From positions 29,232,501 through 29,296,500 of the forward strand of contig CATNEN010000038.1 of assembly GCA_950097015.1 (NCBI GenBank): a DNA stretch of 64,000 nucleotides, in the 5' to 3' direction. Made by a program: the position numbers and the translations under genes. Position 1 is the first letter of the stretch. Every line of letters begins with the position of its first letter. The stretch comes from Macrostomum hystrix. Its lineage: Eukaryota > Platyhelminthes > Macrostomidae. The notes below the pieces were generated by a model. The model was not told where the DNA came from, made no database searches, and worked only from the letters and a program-made list of their open reading frames with translations. Of the stretch, positions 23,262 through 33,284 are shown in pieces.

Positions 23262-25510
23262 CTATCCATACTCAGGAACTACACTGTCGACTGAAAAAAG
23301 CAAAACAGCATCATCATTTTGTAGATTATGGTAAACAACGCAAGCATACAAAATGTCTGAAGCTCTAAAGCTGCAAATGCGCCCAGTTGGTCTTCCGAAG
23401 AAAAACATTTGACGGACAAAAAATGAAACTGCATTTGAAACAGAATCATCAGGACTGTGTAATGCAAAAAACTGGTCCATCACACGCTCGTACATCAGAA
23501 CTCGAGCCCGAATTTGAGTACCAGCGATAAACGAAACGACTTTTCCAAAAGAGCCATTCGAAAAATAATAAAAGCTCGATTCAACAGAGGAATGGCGATC
23601 GGCGAAAATGCGTCTTGAACCGATGGAAATACAATTTGTGGAGTGAAAAACAACTTCTTTTTCGTCATTACATGAATTAAAACCCAGGGTTCGAAGAACT
23701 TTTTGCTTATTTGGAAAGTCAGCGCGCTCGAGGCAAAACAATGCAGCCTTAATAAGCAAAAAATTTTTCACAGGTTTGGTTCAAATAGGACTGCGTGCCG
23801 CGACAAAACTTTTTTAAAGTTACAAATTTATTCTCGAAAGAGAACATTGAGTACCGAGCCATTGGTCCGAACTTTTTAACCTGTGGAGGAACGTGAAGTA
23901 ACAAATGAAAATTTAAACTGTAAATATTCTCACCCAAGATACCACCAATTCGAGTAATAAAAAGCTGTATGACAGACATTAGCATCTCCGAATACTCAGA
24001 GGCCTCAACAGAGTTAGATGCACGGCAAATTAAACAGAATAGCAAAATGGCATCGGCGAGCTGATGATTTCCCTATTGACTAAGAAGCAAAAAAGAGCAG
24101 GAAAAAAATGAATGGCTATAAACTTAAAGTCTCTTGCCTTCCAACAAGCGCGCTCAGAAACAGACAATGGCTTTGACAAGTAGTTTGGAAGCCTGGAATT
24201 ACAGAGCTGCACATTAATAAGACGGTAACTTCTACCAAGATAGTATTGCTTTTTCTGCCAGTGCTGAGAATCAAAAAGGTATTTCAGAAGTGTTGCCGTA
24301 CAATTTTCGTATAACAGATGGAGAGAGTCCAATAGTACACAGTCTGGAATTTTCGCATAATCGTGAAGTACAGACTTCCCTTTCACGCCAAAAAGAGATT
24401 TACAGTCCGAACGAATAACAACATTTACTCGGCGATCAAACTTCGAAGCACTTACGTGCTCACCTAAGCTAGGAAATTTTCTGGCATGGCCCCGACCAAC
24501 TTTTACAACTTCGCCTGGAGCATCGCAAAAAAGGCAGCCGAATTCGCCATTAAATTGAGTGTGTTCTAAAATGCTAGCCATAGCAGGCAGATCAAACACA
24601 AGAGAAAAAATTTCCAACTGAACAGGGATTAATTCCCCATTGATACAAAAAGTGTGTGTTCGAAAAAACCTACTTCAGCAAGGTAGGAATCCAGAAATAG
24701 AGACCAATTTGGGAGATTCAAAATTTGGGCATGGACAGGCCAGATCGTCTGAGCTGTGAAGGAAAAAAATTTGGCACCGTCAGTTGACAAATGAAGATAC
24801 AGTTTCAAGGGTCGAGTGCTTAAGTCGAGGTCTTTAAGAACATCAGACTTAATTAGGTCACTATTCGCATATGAAATAATGGTTTGCAGATGTTGCTCAA
24901 GAACAAAATTCAATTGAAAAAATAAGTTCAGCTTGGCTATTTTGATGGTCGGTAAATCGCAACATTTTCTAAGAGGAGTAGGCTTGTGACACTGTGAATT
25001 TGAGCAGACTTCTATGCACGAAAAAAACCTTCTGACAGGAAAAACGCGTCGAACTGAGGTCTTGATTCGCGAAATCGTAAGAGGAATAGTAACGATGTTC
25101 AAAAGCGTCAGAAGCTGAAGAATCGTACCAAGTGTGGACTCAGGCACACCATGGGTCATAGAAACAAAAAGTATTGCCATTGTAACAACTTCCTTGCATG
25201 AAGCAAGGTCAACACATGAAAAATAGTCAATTACAGAGCCCGAATTTTGACCAGATTGCATCATATTACTAAAACAAGATGCAGAATTACTAGTTTCATT
25301 AAAACATGGGCTTCCTGCAGGAGGTGCCACCAACAGACCAGTGTCTTGGTTGGTTGGGTCAACAGCAGCCTCTTGTGGAATACATGCTCCAGCTCCAGCA
25401 GCAGCAGCAGACATAGACAGATTTGAATCGAAGTCATCCAAAACAATAAATGATGAAATTGCATCCAAGTAGTCATCATGTTCATCATTGTCAGTGGTCT
25501 CATCAGACAT
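23262..25510 (-). pseudogene. Decayed CACTA-type transposase of element 4
   Basis: Four successive reading-frame pieces (25510-24629, 24617-24030, 24045-23749, 23771-23262) together cover a protein like the intact ones at 47107 and 38418. The first has an acidic N-terminus, a cysteine-rich segment and the STDGAKFF motif, candidate first catalytic aspartate. The second has LVFDLPAMASI, the C-x-x-C motif in FGCLFCDAPGE, FGVKGKSVLHDY and the DSLHLLYEN motif, candidate second aspartate. The third has SFENKFVTLKKFCRGT, candidate glutamate. At least two frame changes and a likely short deletion near 24620 (the segment before DLPA is shorter than in relatives) inactivate it. It lacks the FEHD C-terminus of its relatives. 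Confidence 0.85.
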
Positions 25511-25514
25511 AGTT

Positions 25515-27390
25515 TTTAGTAGGACAAAGCTGAAATGTTTGAGTAATTAATTGAATATTCATACTTTGAAAATTCCAATGTAAACAGAAAGACATTTGCA
25601 AATTACATTGTTCAAGTAGCTAACTTTAAAACTTTAATAACTAACTTTAACTTAAAAAATAGAAGTTTAGCTTTAACTAAAATATACTTATAGAAAAGAT
25701 TTAAGATTTATATAATATAGAATATAATTTCTTTAAACTTAGTGATTGCAAAAGGTAGTTATTTGATTGCCTAGTCTCTGAAAAGTTTATATGCTAAATA
25801 AAAAATGTTATATCTATTGGCAAAGGCAAACAATAAAACATGCTTCTAATTTAGAATATGAACTCTCTAAATAAATTCTAGGCTAGGCAATCACAGAACT
25901 GCATCTATATATATTATGATCATTGAAAGTGACAACTAAGGATTTGCTTCTAGTATAAATAAATATATATATATATATTAGTCAGCCAGATTGAAAAGTT
26001 GTAACCTTTTGCACCAGTGAGCAACTTCTTCTAGATCTCACTTCAATGACAACTCATATACCATGCCATGAGACTTATTATATAATCATCATACTGAGGA
26101 GTATGGCTACCCCACCTATACTCTTGCCCTTAAACCACCACTAAGTCAGATAGAGAAGGTAGCTAGCAGAGTTAAGTGTCCCCTGACAGTCCATAGCAAT
26201 CATTGATCTGCCCTGGCAATTGTGCCATAGAGATGGCTATGCTGACCTCAACTTATGAGCACCATACTACCTGCCTCCCTATTGGAATAAGTTGCAAAAA
26301 CCTATGGACACATCTCATAGACAGCATTCGAAGACTTTACCTATATTCTTAGTATGACAACTGTTCAATATGGCTAAATATATATACACCATGTCCAAAA
26401 AACAAAACTCTAGAGCAAAAAGGTATATTGCAATCAAATATATAGGCCCATAAATAAAAGTTATAACATTATAGCAATAAGGCAACATGCAGTTCTATGA
26501 AGTGTCTACCATATTCTATGCACTTTTTGAAGTCTATATAAGAAGTACCTATAAACTGCTTGCAAAGTGCTACAGAAGTCCAAAAGTACACTGATGAATG
26601 TTCATTGCCTTCTTTGTCTACCAAACCTCTAAGTTAAGTCTCTTATCCAAACATATATTTAGCTAATTAGGCACTATATTTTAGGACTCCTCACTTACTA
26701 CCTCCTTATAAATGATCCAACTTTACCCTGGCTCCACTCTATCTCATGATATTTTCATGGCAACAATATTTTTTTAGACATGATATATATTAAAAAGTAA
26801 CTATATATTAGTATTTCGCTATCATGGACAATTACAATTATAGCAAATGACAAGAGTGACACTTTTGTAGCCATATGTTTATTATGGTTATAGTTATGGC
26901 AATATTGTATACTTATTGCATTGATAAAAACACTTGTCCCAACTTCTAACAAAGTAAATTCAATCCAAAAGAAGAGAGTAGGCCCTAATTGAGACGACAT
27001 ACGCTGTCGAAACAAAGGCAAGAGCCAAGAATATAGAGCAGCGGCTAATTCAAAATGTTTACTGCTTTTGAACTTCAGCTTTTGGAGTGGTCTATTGCTT
27101 AATCAAAGCTGTTAAAACAAACTTTGCGTATAAAGCGAAATCAACAAATTCAACTGAATCATCAGAAGCAAATCCTTTGAATTATATTATTTTAAATCTG
27201 AATTTCTCTAGCAAATGTATTCAAGAGTTTAGGTGGTAATGTACATTTCACGTCAATGCACTTTTTCTCGTTTCGAACATCAGTGAAGTCAAGAAAAGCT
27301 ATTTTACTTATCTAGCATTCTGACTAAAGTGATGTCATTTTATGTAAGTTTGCAGTGATCTAGAGCCTGCAGACACTCCTTTAAACCGTA
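25515..27390. other. Non-coding interior of element 4, right side
   Basis: AT-rich sequence between the transposase start and the right subterminal cluster, with a short ta repeat at about 25961-25979. No coding exon is supported. Confidence 0.5.
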
Positions 27391-27564
27391 TGACAAAACA
27401 TTGCAGAAATTGCAATTCTGATTAAGTGAACGAAACAAAATTGAAATTAAATTGAGCAAGAAAAGTGAAGGAATTGCACTTTTTAAAAGAAAATTGCACT
27501 TTCTGCACCTTCTGCAATATTCTTGCAATTTTGCACAATTTTTAGCCAATTTGCTCGCTTAGTG

Positions 27565-29940
27565 TAAGCCGCTTGAAGAACAGAAACTGAAATGTGTGGA
27601 ATGAATTCGAATGGTAGACTAGAAATTGAATTAATAAACTACAAGACATTACACATTAATAGTCATGTCTTGTAATGTGTTATATTCTCTCATAAAATAC
27701 ATGCGGCAGTTAAGCGGCATCCAGTCGCTTTTGTAAATCGTGCAATGATAAAAATCATACAAAATACTAGCACTCACTGCATCATTTAAGCAGCCTCGAT
27801 CACTTGTTAGTCGTGTGGCCCACTCAGTCAGTTTATCGACTTCGGTAAATGGCAGATCTTGAAGTATAGGCCTGTCGGTTGGCTGTTGGCCGTGCTGGGC
27901 ATTGCTGGAGTTTGCACCTGTACTACGAGACGAAGAGTTCTGCAGAGCAAGAAACTGCAGGTGAAAGTCTTTCACCTCTGTAGCCAGGCCACAAATCGCA
28001 CCATGCATCGCGCGCTGGGTTGCTAAAATGAAGAAAATTATCGAGAAGATGTATCAGCCAGTCAGGGATAATAGTCAGTTAGTGACTCAAATAGATTATT
28101 CTCTATACAAACCAGATGAACCTCCGAAACGTTAAGTACAAATTAAAAAGTGTAAATCGCAGCAAAACTCAGAATCATGCGGAGCTGAATGTTTAATAGT
28201 GCATTACGCCATTTTAATTTAAATCGTAACTTTACTTAATTCTGGAAATGAAGAGCTCGGATTAGAACTTCTAAATTTTCTTATATCAGCGCCTCAGTAG
28301 CGAAAGAAATTTTTTTAGCTGGCTTACTTTCAATCCGCCGCACGGCTGTCACTAGAAAGTCCAATATGTCTGCACGGCTCGCGTCGTAAACGCCAATCGC
28401 AGAGGCCGCGGCAGCTGCAGCAGAAGCAGGATGGTGCTGGATTCCATGCCCCATCGGAGAGGCCGCGGCAGCTGCAGCAGAAGCAGGATGGTGCTGGATT
28501 CCATGCCCCATCGGAGAGGCCGCGGCAGATGCAGCAGAAGCAGGATGGTGCTGGATTCCATGCCCCATCGGAGAGGCCGCGGCAGCTGCAGCAGAAGCAG
28601 GATGGTGCTGGATTCCATGCCCCATCGGAGAGGCCGCGGCAGATGCAGCAGAAGCAGGATGGTGCTGGATTCCATGCCCCATCGGAGAGGCCGCGGCAGC
28701 TGCAGCAGAAGCAGGATGGTGCTGGATTCCATGCCCCATCGGAGAGGCCGCGGCAGATGCAGCAGAAGCAGGATGGTGCTGGATTCCATGCCCCATCGGA
28801 GAGGCCGCGGCAGCTGCAGCAGAAGCAGGATGGTGCTGGATTCCATGCCCCATCGGAGAGGCCGCGGCAGATGCAGCAGAAGCAGGATGGTGCTGGATTC
28901 CATGCCCCATCGGAGAGGCCGCGGCAGCTGCAGCAGAAGCAGGATGGTGCTGGATTCCATGCCCCATCGGAGAGGCCGCGGCAGATGCAGCAGAAGCAGG
29001 ATGGTGCTGGATTCCATGCCCCATCGGAGAGGCCGCGGCAGCTGCAGCTAAATTGGTGCTGGTGCTGAAGCTGCCACAAGAAGACTGTGAAAACGGGCTC
29101 AGACTCGATGTAGTAGCATGAACTGCGCTTGCCAAGATGGCTTCATGTTGGATGGAAGCCAAATTCGAACTGCTGCTTATTGTCAAAGGTGGCCTCGTGC
29201 CATCAGGTTGAAACTTTGGTGGCGCTGACGACTGTCCAGCACTCCGGCTGTTACCCAGTGTAGAGGATTTGCTCTTTGTCGTTCTCTTTCGGCCGGTTTT
29301 TCGAGTCTCAATGTCGAAATTCTCATTGTAATAGTGGTCGACAAATTGAATTCTTCGTGGAGCATCTATATCAGTAGAATCAACTTCTTCCCGACTCTCG
29401 TACCGCTTCCGCAGGTTGACAGCAGCGGGAAATTGATCTGCATGAAGGGGAATAGACACATGTACATGTACACTATATAAAATTACATCCTTTATTATTA
29501 GCTATGAAAATTCGCTTTCACGTGGGACTTAGTCATCCCACATCTAATTAAACAAGAAAAAATATCAACCCCCCGATGTAGATAATAGGAGCCACATTGA
29601 AGTACTTTTTTCTAATGTATACAAGAAAATAGTACAATAATTGCACTTAAGACTGGCTTCATATGTAATCATAGGCATATCATATATAATCTACCTATTT
29701 GAAAATAATTCTGCATTAGCACATAAACTCACCTCTCGATCCAATGATGTCGACTTTGTAAGGCAACCAACTATCGTCTGGGACTGACTTCGACTGGTTT
29801 GTCAAGCAAGCCTTGAACTTTTTCAGGGGAGGGCACAAGACGCTGTCGCTGCCCTGAAGCCAGGAACGACGAACGATTTCAATTTCTTCAGTTTCATTGA
29901 AGCGAACAACAACAAATGCATTCAGGTCGTTTAGACTCAT
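27565..29940 (-). pseudogene. 5' part of split DUF4806-like gene (exons 1-4a)
   Basis: Exon 1 (29733-29940) starts MSLNDLNAFVVVRFNETEEI and contains RRSWLQGSD, a domain often paired with DUF4806, ending AGAG|gtgagt. Exon 2 (28328-29437, acceptor ttcatgcag) encodes VNLRKRYESREEVDS, a basic patch (TGRKRTTKSKSS), then 11 copies of a 19-residue repeat, ending GAAA|gtaagc. Exon 3 (27778-28022, acceptor tcattttag) encodes QDLPFTEVDKLTEWATRL and ends GCA|gtgagt. Exon 4a (27565-27586, acceptor cacatttcag) encodes FLFFKRL and stops at the CACTA insertion. With exons 4b and 5, the five exons total 2,076 bases, 691 residues, with all phases consistent. A decayed transposase end at 30440-31190 lies upstream, so this may be the accessory gene of an older transposon. 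Confidence 0.85.
28399..29045. repeat. 57-bp coding repeat in strict A/B alternation (114-bp period)
   Basis: Eleven copies of a 57-bp unit (containing ggatggtgctggattccatg) encode SPMGHGIQHHPASAA-type 19-residue repeats. Adjacent copies alternate between ggcagctgcagcagaagc and ggcagatgcagcagaagc, so the true amplified unit is a 114-bp dimer. Copies are otherwise virtually identical. Open frames in the other five frames are shadows. Confidence 0.95.
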
Positions 29941-30439
29941 TCATAGACTTGGCCCGAATATGCTGAAATAAAAGTTGGAGGGAAACAAAGCAAAGTTAGA
30001 AAAGCTATCGGATCGGAACACATTTTCCTTTATTATTTTATAGTACTATGGGTGAAAACGCAACGCATATATTTCAGAAGCCTACCTTCACTAAAAATCT
30101 GTTAACAAACAGCAAAACCATTTTGCGAAGCAAAGAAAACCATCTAAAAAGGGACTGTCATATATTTCGCATGTCTATGCCTAATCATGTCTAGGTCTAT
30201 ATGCGATTGTTGGAAAGAATTTAATATGAAAGCATGAAATTAGTGACAGCGTGAAATGATAGTATGTTCTTCCCACAAACATTTATATTTTCTAATATTA
30301 CCTGCTTACTCAGTGGGAGTGGCTAAAAATGAAACCAACATTTGCTGAATGAGAAAGCAGCTAGCTAGAAGAAGTCAGACAGAGAGTTCATTCAGTTGCT
30401 TCCAAACATTTGCAGAGAAATGCTTGATGTGCGTAGAAG

Positions 30440-31185
30440 CTACGCACAGTCGACCAATGTATGTAAAATAGGGAGAATGCAGGAACGATTTTTGAGACTT
30501 ACAAGCATCGCTTTACCATAGAAATCAGTCCATCGTACAGTTACGAGTGAGTTGCTTAAAGTATTGACAACGGAAATGTGCAGAGACATTGAGTCGAAAG
30601 TTTCGTCGTAGAGGGCGGTTTGCTGAATAAATTTCTTGCCAACGAAAATACAACCGACATGAGTAGAAATTATATGAGTGACTACAACTGCAAATCCATC
30701 TCGAGTTAAAATATAGCAGTCTGGATTAGCAACAGATATATACGTTCCACGCAATACAAGACTAACTTTACGGTAAATACCAAATGTCTGAACTCCTTGC
30801 AATGAGAAGTCTACATTCGAAGATGCAATTGGACCGGAATATTCAAAAGGCGACTGAATAGAACACATGTGCTTAGGAAAAAAACCGAGAGTCACATCTC
30901 TCTCCAGAATTCGCTTCACAGTCTGCTCGAGAGCAAAACGTGGACTGCGAACAAACTGGGTAATAAAGCGGATAAAATTTTCGCCCCAACAGCAACTAAA
31001 ACTATCCAACGGACCACGTCGACGAACTTCTGAAGGAATATGAATTATTGAATGCACAGTGTACACGATAAACTCGTCACCCCAAATAATTGCACATTCA
31101 TTAACAATGTGCTTTGCCAAATCTTCGGCATAAGAGCAGTACGTTTGACAAACCAAAGGATGCGCTTCCTCCGCTTCATCCGCTT
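30440..31185 (-). pseudogene. C-terminal third of a CACTA-type transposase
   Basis: Reading from about 31185, the product shows YAEDLAKHIVNECAIIWGDE, then a histidine/isoleucine helix, SFSCCWGENFIRF and LEQTVKRI. It aligns in order with the same part of the intact transposases at 38418 and 47107 (the E of WGEN sits at the candidate catalytic glutamate). The N-terminal two thirds, including both aspartates, is absent: the frame is instead joined upstream to a LINE endonuclease. The expected FEHD terminus is not found. It probably belonged to the element that also carried the DUF4806-like gene starting 500 bases downstream. Confidence 0.75.
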
Positions 31186-33280
31186 CCTTGATGTAGCTCA
31201 TTCTTACTCCGTCCTTTCCCGGGGCTGAGTCTTTCACTTCTTTCATTGCTTGCTTAATTTCTTCCGCCGTTGGCATCTTGTTCAGCTTGCTGTTTTCTTC
31301 CTTTGCTTTCCGTGTTCCACTGATGTCCTCCATTTCATTTACAATTCTGATGATGTCTTCAGGTGCTCCTTCATATCTCTCCTCCGATACTTTGGCAAAA
31401 TGTTCTCTGAATTCCTCCGTTGTGATTGTGGTTCCGGTGTGTGGTCGGCTCGTTCGTTGTCCTAATCTTCTCAGAGCCTGGTACATCATTCTGAGGTCTC
31501 CTTTTTCACTCGCTTCTTTGCTCTCTGTGATGATGCTTTCCCACCATGCTTCTTCAATTTCCTTCAGTCTCCTCTTCATCTCCTTGCGTTCTTCCTTCAG
31601 ATTTTCTTTGATGGTTTTTGCCTCACGTTCCAGGGCCCTTCTTGCTCTGATGTTCTCCTCTCTGCTGATTCTTTCCGAGATTTTGTTTCTTTCCTCGATC
31701 CGTTGGTTGATTCGTTGATGATGTATCCTCATTTCTTCTTCGTGTCCTATCATCCAAGGGCTTTTTGTCGTTGCTTTCTTCGTTCCACAGGTCTCTGTCG
31801 CGGCTTCTATCAAGATGTTCGATGTAGCCTGCCATGTTTCGTCTTGTTCCAGGTCTTTTTTCTTATTTTGTAGGTTTTGTACTTTTTCTTTTGTGTTTTC
31901 GCGATATATCCGTTTTATCTCCTCGTTCCTCAGGTTTTCCCAAGCGATTTGGGGTGGTCTGTTCTCTTTTCTGTTCCTCCATTTCTTCTTCGGTGACTTC
32001 AATGTCAGTGTGATGGGTTTGTGGTCCGAGAGTACCAGCTCGTTTGTCGTTCGAATTCTCCTCACTAGTCTGTGTCTGTCACATTTCCTCATCATAAAAC
32101 CGTCCAACTCGTACCAGCTTCCTGTGATCCTGTTGATCCACGTGCCTCTCTTTTTGTGTGGTGAGAAACTGTTTACGAGTTGGAGTTCGTGCGCGATGCA
32201 CCATTCGATGAGATCTTCTCCTGCCGCGTTTGTCCTGGTCTCTAATCCGTGCATGCCTGTGGCTGCGGTTCCAGTTTGCCTTCCGATGTGGGCGTTGTGG
32301 TCTCCGCCGATGATTAGCGTGTGGTCTTTAGGACAGTTTGCCATTTCTCTCTCCAGCTCCTCTCTGTACATTTCTCTCTGTGCAGGGCCGTAGTCCCATA
32401 GTGGCTGGTATACCGAGATCAAGAAGTAGTTTCTCAGTTTGATTGTTGTGACTCTCTCTCCGAGAGACATCCTCTGTTTGCCTTCTATCCATGCCTGTAG
32501 TGCTCTTCCTCTCAGGATGATGCCCGATCGCTTCGAGTGGATCATGACTGTTTGCTTGCTTCCTTCGCCAAGCCAGATGACTCCAACTTCCTCCGCTCTG
32601 ACTTCCGAGACTAGGACTATCTCCCAGCCTTTCTCCTCGATGTAACCACATGTTCTTCTCAGTCGGTTTCTGTTGCACTCTCTCGTCGATATTCCTTGTA
32701 GGTTCCAGGTTGTAATGTTAATTTGGTTGTCGTCTTTTTTTGTTCTTTTTGTTCTTGTTTCCTTTCATTCGTCTTGACTGTCGGTCTTTTCTCCTTCCTT
32801 CTTGCGTATCGTCTCTCACATCTCTGTCTCTTCGCATCCTGGCTTCTTCCGTTTCTTCTAGCTCTTCTTGTTTTTGCCTTCCTGGTCCTATCTGGTGAGG
32901 CTCCTTCTGATGTTCCCTCTTCTTCAGTTGTCGGACCCGGGTTCGGATGGATGGTCTCTAACTGTCTTCTAATTTCTTCCTTGACTTGTCTTTTGGTTCG
33001 TCTGAACTGCTTTGTCAGCTTCCCTCGCGCGATCTGTTCGATCCTCGCCCTGTTCGGGCCATCGGAGGCCCTCGCCTGTTGCTTGTTTTTAGAGTTGCTC
33101 GGGTCGGCTAGTCCCGAGCCGCTCTGTTGTCCGGGGGGAGGTGACGGGTGCGGTCCGGACGGGTCGCACCCCGTTCCTATTCCCCCGGCCTTGTGGCTCC
33201 TCTTTGCCGCACAGACTTGGGTGTTTCCACCTCGGACGTGCGTTCCCACTTGCACCTCGGGGAGGTCGTGAGCCACGAGC
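31186..33280 (-). mobile_element. LINE fragment: 5' region and endonuclease, RT lost
   Basis: From about 33280 a GC-rich segment encodes a basic protein with TIHPNPGPTTEEEG and an arginine/lysine-rich tract, typical of the first part of some LINE ORFs. After a frame change near 32660 comes the apurinic-type endonuclease: LISVYQPLW, LIIGGDHNAHIG, RGTWINRITGSWYELDGF and LVLSDHKPITL. A long charged coiled-coil-like region follows, then MPTAEEIKQAMKEVKDSAPGKDG, the start of the reverse transcriptase. The RT is then cut off and replaced by transposase sequence. Loss of the 3' half is opposite to the usual 5' truncation of LINEs, so this is a deletion or recombination product and not a normal insertion end. 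GC content is clearly above the flanks. Confidence 0.85.
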
Positions 33281-33284
33281 AAGC

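Larger units (their letters stand above)
20395..27564 (-). mobile_element. CACTA transposon, 7,170 bp, TA target duplication (element 4)
   Basis: The left end reads cactaagcagcaaaaattg and the right end, read inward, cactaagcgagcaaattgg. The termini start with CACTA and are near-perfect inverted repeats for about 13 bases; the two-base target duplication is ta (20393-20394 and 27565-27566). Subterminal clusters of TTGCAATT-type words occupy 20400-20640 and 27400-27550. Inside are a decayed transposase (23262-25510) and an intact BEN-type gene (21590-22939), both on the minus strand with the transposase upstream. The element interrupts exon 4 of a DUF4806-like gene, and removing it with one ta restores that exon's reading frame. 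This mutual proof makes the boundaries secure. Confidence 0.92.

Noticed and set aside
28330-29079. Additional frames of 179-249 codons in the 57-bp repeat region
   Set aside because: Shadows of the coding repeat of the DUF4806-like exon 2, whose frame is fixed by flanking non-repeat sequence and by splice phases.
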